A stretch of 64,000 nucleotides of DNA. Origin: an uncultured Clostridia bacterium (GTDB taxonomy: Bacteria; Bacillota; Clostridia; TANB77; CAG-508). The stretch is from contig CAKPEG010000005.1 in NCBI GenBank assembly GCA_934149275.1, positions 12,558 through 76,557 of the forward strand, written 5' to 3'. Positions 43,875-52,529 of this stretch are shown one piece after another (position 1 is the stretch's first letter; each line of letters opens with the position of its first letter). The notes below the pieces were generated by a model. It searched no databases. It saw nothing but the letters and a program-made list of their open reading frames with translations, and had not been told where the DNA came from. The position numbers and the translations under genes were made by a program.

Positions 43875-45416
43875 TTAGAAAGCATCTGATTCGCATTGTG
43901 TTCCTCTTGGTATTTGTTTATTTCTTAAGTTTGTACTTCCAAATGCAAAATGTCCTATATATTTTAATCCTGAATTAAATCTTACTGATCCGTTCTGGAA
44001 TCCATTACAATATCTAAATGCAGATTGTTCTATTCTCTCTAACTTATCATTACATACTAATGTTGTTAGGTTGTTTTGGCAACTTTCAAATGCTGATTCT
44101 CCAACCACTTTTACTTCTGCTCCCAATGTTACAGATCTTAAACCACTGCATCCATAAAATGTTCTAGGTTTTATTTCTGTTATTTTAGTATTTCCATTTA
44201 AATCTATTTTGTTCAATTTCGTTTGTCCCGAATTTACTGATGCAAAAGCTTCTTCTCCAATATATTCTAGATTTTCTGGAATTATCAATTCTGCAATTGC
44301 TCCATTAGCGAATGCTCTTTTTTCAATTCTCCTTAGTGAAGATGGAAAATCAATTTTTAGTGTGCTGTTTGCATTTGAACTATTCATAAAGCATCCTTCT
44401 GGAATTATTTCTACTGGTGCATCTATTGTTATTGAAGATACATTGTAGCAATTTGAAAATGCATATGTTCCTAAGCATGTTGTTGCTATTTCTATTTCTT
44501 TTACATTGGTTGCCATTGAAAATAGTCCATTACCACAAGATGCAGCATCTGGAATTTGGCAAGATGGACCAATTACAATTTTACTTACTCGTTGAAATCC
44601 AGATCCTCTAAATGCATCAGCATCAATTATTACGGCGTTTATATAAATCTCTTTTGGATCAGCACCTGATCCAAATATTATTGATTCAATATTACGTACT
44701 GTACTAGGAATTTTCAATGCACCATCATTTAAATTAATATCTGTAAACGCATTTTTTCTTATTCCTGTGATTTGGTCCCCATTCTCCTGATATGCCGGTA
44801 TGAATAAGTTTTTCCAGTTTGTTGCATCTGTAAAATATTTTGAATATGTTGGACTATTGCGGTGTTGATTACAAAAATCTTTATCTATTCCTGTTATATA
44901 TCCCTCTTCATCGCAGATAAACATATCTGCTGGAGCTTCAAAGCACTCTTTTTCCCATTCTGGTGAATTTGTGTCTACATCTAGTTTGTCAAATGTTTCT
45001 TTGGGTCTTGGATAATTTTTATTTTTAATCTCTATTGTGTTTTCAGCATATACTGTATGAGTTACTTCGTTTATATAATACTGTGTATCATATACTTTAT
45101 TCACGCCTATAAAATCTGTATTTACTAAATAGTATGTGTCTCCGTCATTTGGATTAAATAAATCAGTGTCACCTTTCATCTGGCTTCTAGTTTTCGTAGT
45201 TTTTTGATCAATTGGCAATACACCATTTTCCATATAATACATTTGAGCTTTATTTTCTATTTCTTCTATATCAGCTCTCATATTTCCGAATTGCTCCATC
45301 TGGATAGAATTTCTACCATAAAAAGCTAAAACTGAAATAATAATTGTAATAACTATAACCATTAGAGTAACAGTAATGATTGTAACACCATTTTCTTTGG
45401 CTACAAATTTTTTCAT
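43875..45416 (-). CDS. Pseudopilin-like N-terminus fused to BspA-type leucine-rich repeats
   Basis: A 513-residue protein. Residues 1-60 look like a type IV pilin/pseudopilin or PulG-like start: KENGVTIITVTLMVIVITII followed by an amphipathic helix with MRADIEEIENKAQMYYMENG. From about residue 200 to the end there are BspA-type (LRR_5) repeats, with phrases such as VRNIESIIFG, IEKRAFANGAIAEL, YIGEEAFASV and VVGESAFESC. BspA-type repeats are surface binding modules. There are no pilus genes next to it in this window. It is preceded by tagO on the same strand, with a 91-base gap. Likely a cell-surface adhesin; membrane attachment is through the N-terminal segment. Confidence 0.82.
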   Translation of the reverse strand: MKKFVAKENGVTIITVTLMVIVITIIISVLAFYGRNSIQMEQFGNMRADIEEIENKAQMYYMENGVLPIDQKTTKTRSQMKGDTDLFNPNDGDTYYLVNTDFIGVNKVYDTQYYINEVTHTVYAENTIEIKNKNYPRPKETFDKLDVDTNSPEWEKECFEAPADMFICDEEGYITGIDKDFCNQHRNSPTYSKYFTDATNWKNLFIPAYQENGDQITGIRKNAFTDINLNDGALKIPSTVRNIESIIFGSGADPKEIYINAVIIDADAFRGSGFQRVSKIVIGPSCQIPDAASCGNGLFSMATNVKEIEIATTCLGTYAFSNCYNVSSITIDAPVEIIPEGCFMNSSNANSTLKIDFPSSLRRIEKRAFANGAIAELIIPENLEYIGEEAFASVNSGQTKLNKIDLNGNTKITEIKPRTFYGCSGLRSVTLGAEVKVVGESAFESCQNNLTTLVCNDKLERIEQSAFRYCNGFQNGSVRFNSGLKYIGHFAFGSTNLRNKQIPRGTQCESDAF

Positions 45417-45507
45417 ATTTATTTTTTCCTTTCCTAGGACACAACTCTGGTTGAAATAGAATTGATTTTGAAAATGTCGAAATTGTAATTATTTTTCAAC
45501 CTTATTC

Positions 45508-46623
45508 CTATTTTTCTTCTTTAGTTTCTTCATTATTATTTGTTTTTATTTCTTCAAAAAACTCTCTAAATCCTAATGCAAATACTGCAATTACTATAAG
45601 TAAAAATGAAACTGCTTTCCATACACCACTTTCTAATAAAATAATTGCAAACATTCCTAATGAAGCACTTATGCAATATAGAATCATAACTGCTTCTTTT
45701 TGTGAAAATCCATGTCTTAATAATTTATGATGTAAATGTCCTGCATCTGGTTTCATAATTCCTTTTATTGATTTATTTTTAACAATTCTTCTAACTATTG
45801 CAAATAGTGTATCAAATATTGGTAATCCTAAGATTATTATTGGCAATACAACTACTAAGGCAGTATATGTTTTTGCTACTCCCAATATTGAAATTACAGC
45901 TAATGAGTATCCTAAGAAGTTTGATCCTGTATCACCTATAAATGTTTTAGCTGGATTTAAATTATATGGTAAAAATCCTACTAATGCTCCTATAAGTGAT
46001 GTTATTAGAATTATTGAAACTACTGGTGATCCGCTTAATGCAAATACTATAAGCATTGAAACGCATGAAATTATTGAAATTCCTGATGATAGGCCATCTA
46101 GTCCGTCTATCAAATTGATTGCATTTGTTATACCCACAATCCAACCTATTGTAACAATTGTTGAAACAGTGTGTAAAAAGTTTGTTGAATCTCCAAATCT
46201 TTGGAAAAATGATATATTCGTTATATCAATTCTTATTCCTGACGCAACAACTATGCATGCTGCTATAATTTGAACAGTCAATTTTGTTACAGCTGATAAT
46301 GATTTAACATCATCTATAAAACATGTAACTACAATTAATAACATTCCTATAAAGAATCCGCATAATTTTAAGTGATAATTTCCTTCAACTAAGTTAATTT
46401 GATTTTCTAATGTTAAACTTATTAATAAATAAGATATTGAAACTAAAAATCCACAAACTACAGCTACTCCTCCAAGTCTTGGCATAACCACTTTATTAAT
46501 TCTTCTTTCATCCTTTGGATTATCTACTGCTCCTAATTTTTTTGCAAGCTTTATCGTTTTGGGTGTAATCATAAATGCTGTTATGAAAGCAAGCAAAAAT
46601 GCAATAATAATATCTCCCCACAT
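45508..46623 (-). CDS. tagO: Undecaprenyl-phosphate N-acetylglucosaminyl-1-phosphate transferase
   Basis: A 371-residue polytopic membrane enzyme of the MraY/WecA/TagO family that loads GlcNAc-1-phosphate onto undecaprenyl phosphate for wall polymers such as teichoic acids. Motifs: DNPKDERRINKVVMPRLGG, CFIDDVKSLS, NLIDGLDGLSSG, TFIGDTGSNFLGY and AGHLHHKLLRHGFSQKEAV (the HxHH box of the GlcNAc-type enzymes). Twelve bases separate it from rpiB. Confidence 0.93.
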   Translation of the reverse strand: MWGDIIIAFLLAFITAFMITPKTIKLAKKLGAVDNPKDERRINKVVMPRLGGVAVVCGFLVSISYLLISLTLENQINLVEGNYHLKLCGFFIGMLLIVVTCFIDDVKSLSAVTKLTVQIIAACIVVASGIRIDITNISFFQRFGDSTNFLHTVSTIVTIGWIVGITNAINLIDGLDGLSSGISIISCVSMLIVFALSGSPVVSIILITSLIGALVGFLPYNLNPAKTFIGDTGSNFLGYSLAVISILGVAKTYTALVVVLPIIILGLPIFDTLFAIVRRIVKNKSIKGIMKPDAGHLHHKLLRHGFSQKEAVMILYCISASLGMFAIILLESGVWKAVSFLLIVIAVFALGFREFFEEIKTNNNEETKEEK

Positions 46624-46635
46624 ACTCTTTTCTCC

Positions 46636-47079
46636 TTACTTCATATTTTTTTCTTCTATTTTTTTTATCATTTCTAATCTTTCTAAATATCTGCCATTTA
46701 AAAATTCTGAATTTAGCCAAACATCAATTATTTTTGTTGCCTCTCCAATTGAAATAAAGTCCCCAGCTAAAACTAATACATTTAAATTAGAATGTTCTTT
46801 TCCGTCTTTGGCCGCTTCTACTGATTGACAAATTCCTGCACGTATTCCTTTAAATTTGTTTGCTACCATTGACATTCCAATCCCTGATCCGCAAATTAAA
46901 ATTGCTTTATCTTTTTCTGTGTTCATATTTGAACATACTTTTTCTGCTATCAATGGATAATGTGTTACTTCTGTTGAGTTCGTGCCGAAATCTTTAAATT
47001 CAATCTTTTGCTTTTCTAAATACTGTTTTATTTTTTCTTTTAAATCATAACCTCTATGGTCTGCTCCTAAAAAAATCAT
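46636..47079 (-). CDS. rpiB: Ribose-5-phosphate isomerase B
   Basis: A 147-residue enzyme interconverting ribose 5-phosphate and ribulose 5-phosphate. Signature MIFLGADHRGYDLKEKIKQY, CGSGIGMSMVANKFKGIRAG with the active-site Cys, and HSNLNVLVLAGDFISIGEA. Full length for RpiB. In an operon with tagO downstream. Confidence 0.95.
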   Translation of the reverse strand: MIFLGADHRGYDLKEKIKQYLEKQKIEFKDFGTNSTEVTHYPLIAEKVCSNMNTEKDKAILICGSGIGMSMVANKFKGIRAGICQSVEAAKDGKEHSNLNVLVLAGDFISIGEATKIIDVWLNSEFLNGRYLERLEMIKKIEEKNMK

Positions 47080-47232
47080 TTTTTCACATAATCAATTTCT
47101 ATTAATTGATTAATTCCTTTCTCATTTTTTAATATATAGTAGTATATCATTGAAACAATTGATTTACAAGATTTTAAAAATTAGTTTGTAAAAAAATATA
47201 CATAACAATTAAAAAAGTAAAATAAAAGAAAA

Positions 47233-47272
47233 GACTGTTGAACAAAATATTTTATATACTTTGTCAACAGTC
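47233..47272 (-). terminator. Terminator of the second M23 peptidase gene
   Basis: Arms GACTGTTGA (47233-47241) and TCAACAGTC (47264-47272) pair perfectly, with additional A+T pairs inside. On the minus strand it is followed by TTTTC. It lies 35 bases after the stop at 47307. Confidence 0.7.
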
Positions 47273-47306
47273 ATAGAAAGTTTGTAATAACTTTCCTATT
47301 CTTCTA

Positions 47307-48344
47307 TTAAACATAATTTTGAGGATTTAATGTATTACCATTATATCTAATCTCAAAATGTAAATGTGGTCCAGTTGAGTTACCTGTACTTCCCACTGCA
47401 GAAATGTTTTGCCCTTGTGTAACTGTTTGACCTGCTGTTACATATAGTGCACTACAATGTGCATAATATGTTTGATATCCATTTCCGTGGTCTATAATTA
47501 CTAGGTATCCATAGCTTCCTTTCCACCCTGCAAATGTTACTGTTCCTGATGCTGCTGCATATGCAGGTGTTCCTAAAGCTATAGCAAAGTCTGTTCCTGT
47601 ATGGAACCCTGAAGATCTCTTACCATATTTTGATGTTATTGTTGCACCATTAACTGGTCTCATAAATGTAGCTCCAGTTGCTGGTATTGATGCTCCAGCT
47701 GTTCCTCTTGTTGTGGCTGTACCTCTGGCTGACACACTTGCAGCTTTTTTAGCTGCTGCTATTTTTGCGGCTTCTTCTTGTTTTCTTCTTTCTTCTTGTC
47801 GTTTTAGCTCTTCTTGTTCTTTTTTGTATTCTTGTACTTTTACTTCAACATCCTTATTTATCTCTGTTTTAGCAACTTCCACTGTAGTCGTATCTGGATT
47901 TATATCCTTTTTATCTTTTTCTTGTTCTTCAATTTCTAGGTTTAATTCTACACCTTCAGTAGTATTAGCTTTTATTTCATTAACAACAGCTTCTGCTTCC
48001 TCTTGTGTATTTACTGTCCCCTTTTCGTTTCCGTCCAACTTAATTGCATACGTTCTACATTTAATTTCAGCACTTTCTTCTACTAAAGCAAGTATTTCTT
48101 CTTCTTTAGTCTCGTTTTCTTTAACATTACTTACTAGTTCAAATTCATACTCTGGCATTGCTTCGATTTTTATTGAAGTGATGTTTCCTTCCAAGTTGTT
48201 TGCAAAATTTTCGATTTTTTCTTGCATTTTATCTTTGTCTTCAATATATCCAATTACTTTACCATTAAGCGTAACCTTATATAATGGTTTATATTTAATG
48301 TAAATGAATGATGCTATTAGTAAAAGACCTACTGTAATAATCAT
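47307..48344 (-). CDS. M23 family peptidoglycan endopeptidase, membrane-anchored (second copy)
   Basis: A paralogue of 31321-32328. Signal anchor, a module with TLNGKVIGYIEDKDKM and a second with DGNEKGTVNTQEEAEAV, a Lys/Glu-rich helical stretch (EQEELKRQEERRKQEEAAK) and a C-terminal M23 domain with GFHTGTDFAI, YYAHCS and HLHFEIRYNG (His327, His329). The ATG at 48344 lies inside the hydrophobic start. The frame is open for 18 more codons upstream (a basic VSKCIKYYGKRLFKIS stretch), and the best ribosome binding site (AAAAGGAG) lies ahead of that stretch with no ATG, GTG or TTG after it. The true start may be a rare codon (ATC or ATA). Otherwise normal. Confidence 0.9.
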   Translation of the reverse strand: MIITVGLLLIASFIYIKYKPLYKVTLNGKVIGYIEDKDKMQEKIENFANNLEGNITSIKIEAMPEYEFELVSNVKENETKEEEILALVEESAEIKCRTYAIKLDGNEKGTVNTQEEAEAVVNEIKANTTEGVELNLEIEEQEKDKKDINPDTTTVEVAKTEINKDVEVKVQEYKKEQEELKRQEERRKQEEAAKIAAAKKAASVSARGTATTRGTAGASIPATGATFMRPVNGATITSKYGKRSSGFHTGTDFAIALGTPAYAAASGTVTFAGWKGSYGYLVIIDHGNGYQTYYAHCSALYVTAGQTVTQGQNISAVGSTGNSTGPHLHFEIRYNGNTLNPQNYV

Positions 48345-48720
48345 TGAGATTTTAAACAGTCTTTTTCCATAATATTTTATACACTTACTTACGATAAATA
48401 TTCACTCCTTTTCTTATTTTTTTGGTGTCGCGCATTTTTAATTATACCATTTGCGACATAATTTAGCAATTTTCATATTTTATCATTTCCAGCTTTTAAC
48501 CTTTTTATACATTATCGTAAAAGTACTTTTTAAAGAAAAAGGATGGTCAGCTCCATTTTTCTCTCTTTTTCTTCTTTTTTCTCACTTATTTAATGGTTGA
48601 CTTTTGTCTAAAAATATTACTTTTGTATGATTTTGTATATTAAATATTATGCATTAAATTATTTTTTTTGCATTTTTTTACAATGTTTTGTCCTTTTTGA
48701 ATAACTTTTATGGGGACAAT

Positions 48721-48837
48721 TACGGCAATTAAATTATTTTTTAGCGACGCGCAGTTTGAGAGGTTTTATCTAACGCTTAAACGAAGTTTAAGGAGTGGTA
48801 AAATCTCTTAGCAAGGAGTAATTAATCTAATTGCCAT
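48721..48837 (+). repeat. R1 element, copy C
   Basis: Ends TACGGCAATTAAATTA (48721-48736) and the near complement at about 48822-48837. The core GCGACGCGCAGTTTGAG ... TTAGCAAGGAG is conserved. The apical stem is CTTAAAC/GTTTAAG, longer than CTAAAC/GTTTAG elsewhere, and the outer pair is AGAG/CTCT. It is followed 20 bases later by R2 copy C. The remaining bases of the 48345-49072 gap, 48345-48720, show nothing I can name. Confidence 0.8.
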
Positions 48838-48857
48838 AACTATTCTTATAATAAAAT

Positions 48858-49052
48858 GAAAATACATATCAAAATTTTTTCACACCTTGCTGTCGCATTC
48901 GTCGATTCTTGAAAATAAAAAAATGTCAATTGGGATGTTGCTTACATCCGATTGACATTTTCTTATTTTCAAATCAGGTAGAATGCTTCAATCGAACTCG
49001 CTTCGCTCGTTTGGTCCCTGCGCGGTGATTCAAAAATTTTATATGTATTTTC
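48858..49052 (-). repeat. R2 element, copy C
   Basis: 195 bp, ends GAAAATACATAT / ATATGTATTTTC. Core as in copy B but reverse oriented. The apical hairpin is longer, with inner pairs AAAATGTCAAT / GATTGACATTTT and GGGATGT / ACATCC, while the flanking TTGAAAATAA / TTATTTTCAA stem is kept. Confidence 0.85.
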
Positions 49053-49072
49053 CTTTTGCTACAATATTAAAT

Positions 49073-49999
49073 TTATTTTTTTCTTCTATTTATAATATAA
49101 GTACTACCCATTATTGATTTTGCCTGATGTTTTACTTGTGCACCAACTTCACCAATTTCTAGTGTATTTTTAAATCTACCTGGTGTAATTTCAACTACTC
49201 CAATTGAAATTGATGTTAATGGAAATTGTTCTATAATTCCTCTTCTGTTTGCAACTTCGATGTAGCCCTTTTGAACATCTTCATCGCTATAATATCCTAA
49301 TACATATGTATCAAAATCTGAAATTATATTTTTGCAAATCTTTTCATAGTCTGTTTTGCCTGTGATTGCTACAAAATCATCTCCTCCTATATGTCCAATA
49401 AAACTGTCTTCAGTTCCCATTTTGTGAACATTTTCTACAATTGTTCTTGCTGTAAATTTTATTATTTCATCTCCATTTGCAAATCCATATGTATCATTAT
49501 ATGCCTTAAAATTATCTAAATCAAAATAAAACATTGCAAATTGTTCTTTATTTAATAATCTCTTTTTCATTTCTGCTTGTATTTGAACATTTCCTGGTAA
49601 TCCTGTAAGTGGACTTATACGTCTGTTGTTTTGTAATAAATTCAAGATATTTCTTACTGTATAATAAAAATATTCCCTATCTATTGGCTTTAAAATAAAA
49701 TATTCAATTGATTGTTCAAGTATTTTTAATCTATGCTCTTTTTCCCATTCTGATGAAATAACGACTATTGGTGTAATACTATTATCCTCGTTTTCTCTTA
49801 TGCTTTTGCATAAATCTATAATATCTACGTTAATTGTATCTTCATCTATTATAATCATGTCTGGAATATTTTTTAATGCAATATTTAGTTCTTCTGTTTT
49901 TACAGATTTAAATTGATAATCTACTTCATCTTTAAAAATCTGTTTCAATATATTTAATACACTTTGAGTATTGTCTATTATATAAATATCTTGAATCAT
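49073..49999 (-). CDS. Response regulator receiver with diguanylate cyclase-type GGDEF domain
   Basis: A 308-residue protein. Residues 1-120 form a receiver domain (IIDNTQS start, candidate phospho-Asp52 in MIIIDED, conserved Lys104 in ILKPID). Residues 128-305 form a GGDEF domain with SPLTGLPGNVQI, FYFDLDNFKAYNDTYGF and the signature GGDDF at 205-209 instead of GGDEF, so cyclase activity is plausible but needs testing. It probably makes c-di-GMP or senses it. Next to a CmpB-like membrane protein, gap 17 bases, same strand. Confidence 0.9.
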   Translation of the reverse strand: MIQDIYIIDNTQSVLNILKQIFKDEVDYQFKSVKTEELNIALKNIPDMIIIDEDTINVDIIDLCKSIRENEDNSITPIVVISSEWEKEHRLKILEQSIEYFILKPIDREYFYYTVRNILNLLQNNRRISPLTGLPGNVQIQAEMKKRLLNKEQFAMFYFDLDNFKAYNDTYGFANGDEIIKFTARTIVENVHKMGTEDSFIGHIGGDDFVAITGKTDYEKICKNIISDFDTYVLGYYSDEDVQKGYIEVANRRGIIEQFPLTSISIGVVEITPGRFKNTLEIGEVGAQVKHQAKSIMGSTYIINRRKK

Positions 50000-50016
50000 C
50001 TTTTTCTCCTTTGTTT

Positions 50017-50832
50017 TTATGATTTCTTCTCGTCTTTATTATTTAAAAATTTAGATATAGCTTCTGAACTCATTGTTGGAAAAGCTCTTTTCAATCTTGC
50101 TAATCTTCTCTCTAATTTTTCTTGTATTTGTTGTTGTTTTACTTTTAATTCTTCTAGCAATTCATCTCTACTCTTAAGTTCTGGTATTTTCTTAATATGT
50201 TGATATCCATGATATATTTTAAGGTTTTTAAGTTTATCCAATTTATGTGGTGATTTAATTTCAATTGCTGCCATTTTGCTTTTAATTTTATCGGTAATTT
50301 GTTCCCAATTTTTAAGTTTAATATTAATTTTAATTAATCCTATAGTTGTGATTACTGTATCAATTACCATTACTGCTAATCCTGTCCAAACCGCTATTTT
50401 TAAATATGTTGTTGGAACTAAATCTACACATTTTTCAACAATTGGATGTATTCCTTTCATAAATATAATTCCTAATATTCCCCAATATACTGAATTTAAT
50501 AGGCATACTCTTCCTTGAATATTAAATTTTCTTTTTGAATAGTCCCAATATTTTGTTTTAAATGCTATTTCTAAAAATAATCCAACTACATATTCAAATA
50601 CAGATAATACAATTAATCCAAATAAAAATAGAATAAATATGTTATCTGTTACACCTTTTAATGATAAATACATAATCATTGCACCATAGCCATATATTGG
50701 GCATATTGGTCCATGTAAAAATCCACTATTTATCACCTTTTTCTGTAGTACTGATTTATATGTTGATTCTAATAGCCAACCGATGAAAGAATAAATTAGA
50801 AAATATGCACTAAGTGTTATAAATTCATTCAT
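50017..50832 (-). CDS. CmpB-type putative ABC transporter permease (PF06541-like)
   Basis: A 271-residue membrane protein with about five hydrophobic segments in the first 165 residues and family phrases FIGWLLESTYKSVLQKKVIN, GFLHGPICPIYGYGAM, VFEYVVGLFLE and WDYSKRKFNIQGR. A basic helical cytoplasmic tail follows (coiled, LEELKVKQQQIQEKLERRL). Annotated in databases as a putative ABC transporter permease, but no ATPase is encoded nearby, so the role is open. Confidence 0.8.
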   Translation of the reverse strand: MNEFITLSAYFLIYSFIGWLLESTYKSVLQKKVINSGFLHGPICPIYGYGAMIMYLSLKGVTDNIFILFLFGLIVLSVFEYVVGLFLEIAFKTKYWDYSKRKFNIQGRVCLLNSVYWGILGIIFMKGIHPIVEKCVDLVPTTYLKIAVWTGLAVMVIDTVITTIGLIKINIKLKNWEQITDKIKSKMAAIEIKSPHKLDKLKNLKIYHGYQHIKKIPELKSRDELLEELKVKQQQIQEKLERRLARLKRAFPTMSSEAISKFLNNKDEKKS

Positions 50833-50976
50833 AATTAATCTTGTTCCTTTCTTAAGGCTGTGATTTAGTTAGAAAAGATTTATTGTGAACCTATTTTCTC
50901 TAGTATGTTTTGATTCAGTTTTTTATTTTCAATTTGTTCCACTAACAATTCTTTTTTAACTTTGTTCTTTAATAAA

Positions 50977-52059
50977 TTATTGTTTAACGTATTCACATTC
51001 TCCTGAATCTTCAGTGTACACTTCTTCTTGTTCTGCATAAGCTTTTACATTAACAGTATTTTTTCCTTCAATACACTTTAATTCTAATTCATAATCTTTA
51101 ACATCCTCTGGATTATCAAATTCTTTTTCAAATTTTTCTCCATTAAATTCGTATTCGATTCTCTTTATACCTTTTGCATATGATATGTTAACATATATTT
51201 TGCTAAAATCGTTTTCTGCTGTAAAACTTATTTTTGGCGTTCCGGTATATAAATCAATTTTTTTGTTATATGATCCTGTATTATTTGATTTATCAACTGC
51301 TGAAATTATTATATCATTTTCTTCTGCATCACTTAGCGGTATTGTTGCTTTTATTGTTTTTGAGTCAATTCTATCTGTTATTTCCTTTTCGGCTTCTCCA
51401 TTAATTGAATAAATTAATTTTGAAATTTCTGTTTCGTCTACTGCAGTTACAATTATATTCTTTCCTTGTACTTTTACATTTATTTCTGGTTTAATTTTAT
51501 CTACTCCAATGTCAGTACTGTATGATTGAATATATTTTGTAATAACATTATTTCTTGTTGTTACTGTGACTAATATAGTATTATTTCCTTTTGGAATTCC
51601 TATATTATCTAATTTCATTTGGTTTCCGCCATTACCTTTTACTGGATCAACATGTCCAAGTGCTTTTATTTCGTTATCATTTTGTAGTTCATCATCTTGT
51701 TCGTCTGTTGATGTTGTTGAATTATCTGCATTAGCTTCATATTTATCAATTTCATCTGATGTAACGTTTCCTCTATACCATTGATATGCTACGCTTTCTA
51801 TTGCTTCTGTATATGAAACTTGTATAGATAAAATATCTTCATTTGCATTTAATATAATTTGTGGTCCTTGATTCTGGTTTGCATATGATGATTTTATAAT
51901 TTTATTATTTTCAACTATTGAGTATCCTGCTTTACCTATAAAGCATATTGCAAAAATTATTATTAATATTGCATATACTCTAATTATTTTCATTGTATCT
52001 TCGGGATTTTTCCTTGCTTTTGCTTTCTTAGGTCCGCTATTGTCTAATATTTGATTCAA
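50977..52059 (-). CDS. Membrane-anchored Ig-like-domain protein (360 aa), unknown function
   Basis: A short cytoplasmic start (MNQILDNSGPKKAKARKNPE), one transmembrane segment (about 24-45), then extracellular beta-rich Ig-like modules with phrases SIQVSYTEAIESVAYQWYRG, IPKGNNTILVTVTTRNN and LIYSINGEAEKEIT. No sorting signal. It lies 144 bases ahead of the CmpB-like gene on the same strand. I recognise no named family. Confidence 0.75.
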   Translation of the reverse strand: MNQILDNSGPKKAKARKNPEDTMKIIRVYAILIIIFAICFIGKAGYSIVENNKIIKSSYANQNQGPQIILNANEDILSIQVSYTEAIESVAYQWYRGNVTSDEIDKYEANADNSTTSTDEQDDELQNDNEIKALGHVDPVKGNGGNQMKLDNIGIPKGNNTILVTVTTRNNVITKYIQSYSTDIGVDKIKPEINVKVQGKNIIVTAVDETEISKLIYSINGEAEKEITDRIDSKTIKATIPLSDAEENDIIISAVDKSNNTGSYNKKIDLYTGTPKISFTAENDFSKIYVNISYAKGIKRIEYEFNGEKFEKEFDNPEDVKDYELELKCIEGKNTVNVKAYAEQEEVYTEDSGECEYVKQ

Positions 52060-52189
52060 TTAAATCATTCCTTTCTGGCAAATGGAATATTAATTCCATT
52101 TACACGTCAAAATTATAACATAACAATTTACAAATTCAAACCATTTTTTAGATTTTTATGAATGCTATTTAAACTTTTTGCAAAAGAAA

Positions 52190-52316
52190 AAAAGAACATT
52201 ATATTTTATTTTTAGTGACGCGCAGTTTGAAAGTTTTTACCTAGCCTTCTAAACGAAGTTTAGTGGGCGGTAAAAGATTTTAGCAAGGAACAAAAAATAA
52301 ATATAATGTTCTTTTT
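52190..52316 (+). repeat. R1 element, copy D
   Basis: Ends AAAGAACATTATATTTTA and the complement near 52301-52316. Core GTGACGCGCAGTTTGAAAG ... TTTTAGCAAGGAAC. The stem TTTTACC/GGTAAAA and the GCC/GGC pair around CTAAAC-GAA-GTTTAG are kept. It is followed 15 bases later by R2 copy D; together they fill most of the 52060-52529 gap. Confidence 0.85.
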
Positions 52317-52331
52317 ACTTTACATATAAAC

Positions 52332-52494
52332 AAAAATACATATCAAAATTTTTCACACCTCGCTAGCTCATTCCTCGGAATTTGAAAATAAAAACTTATT
52401 ATTTTTATTTTCAAATCGAGTAGAATGCTTCAATCGAACTCACTTCGTTCATTTGGCCCCTGCGCGGTGATTCAAAAAATTTATATGTATTTTC
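52332..52494 (-). repeat. R2 element, copy D
   Basis: 163 bp, ends AAAAATACATAT / ATATGTATTTTC. Same core as copy C with local changes (CTAGCTCATTCCTCGG). The apical stem is TTTGAAAATAAAAA / TTTTTATTTTCAAA, different in length and sequence from copies B and C. Oriented as copy C. Confidence 0.85.
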
Positions 52495-52529
52495 TTTCTT
52501 TTTCAATAATTATACTTAATATTTTTTTA

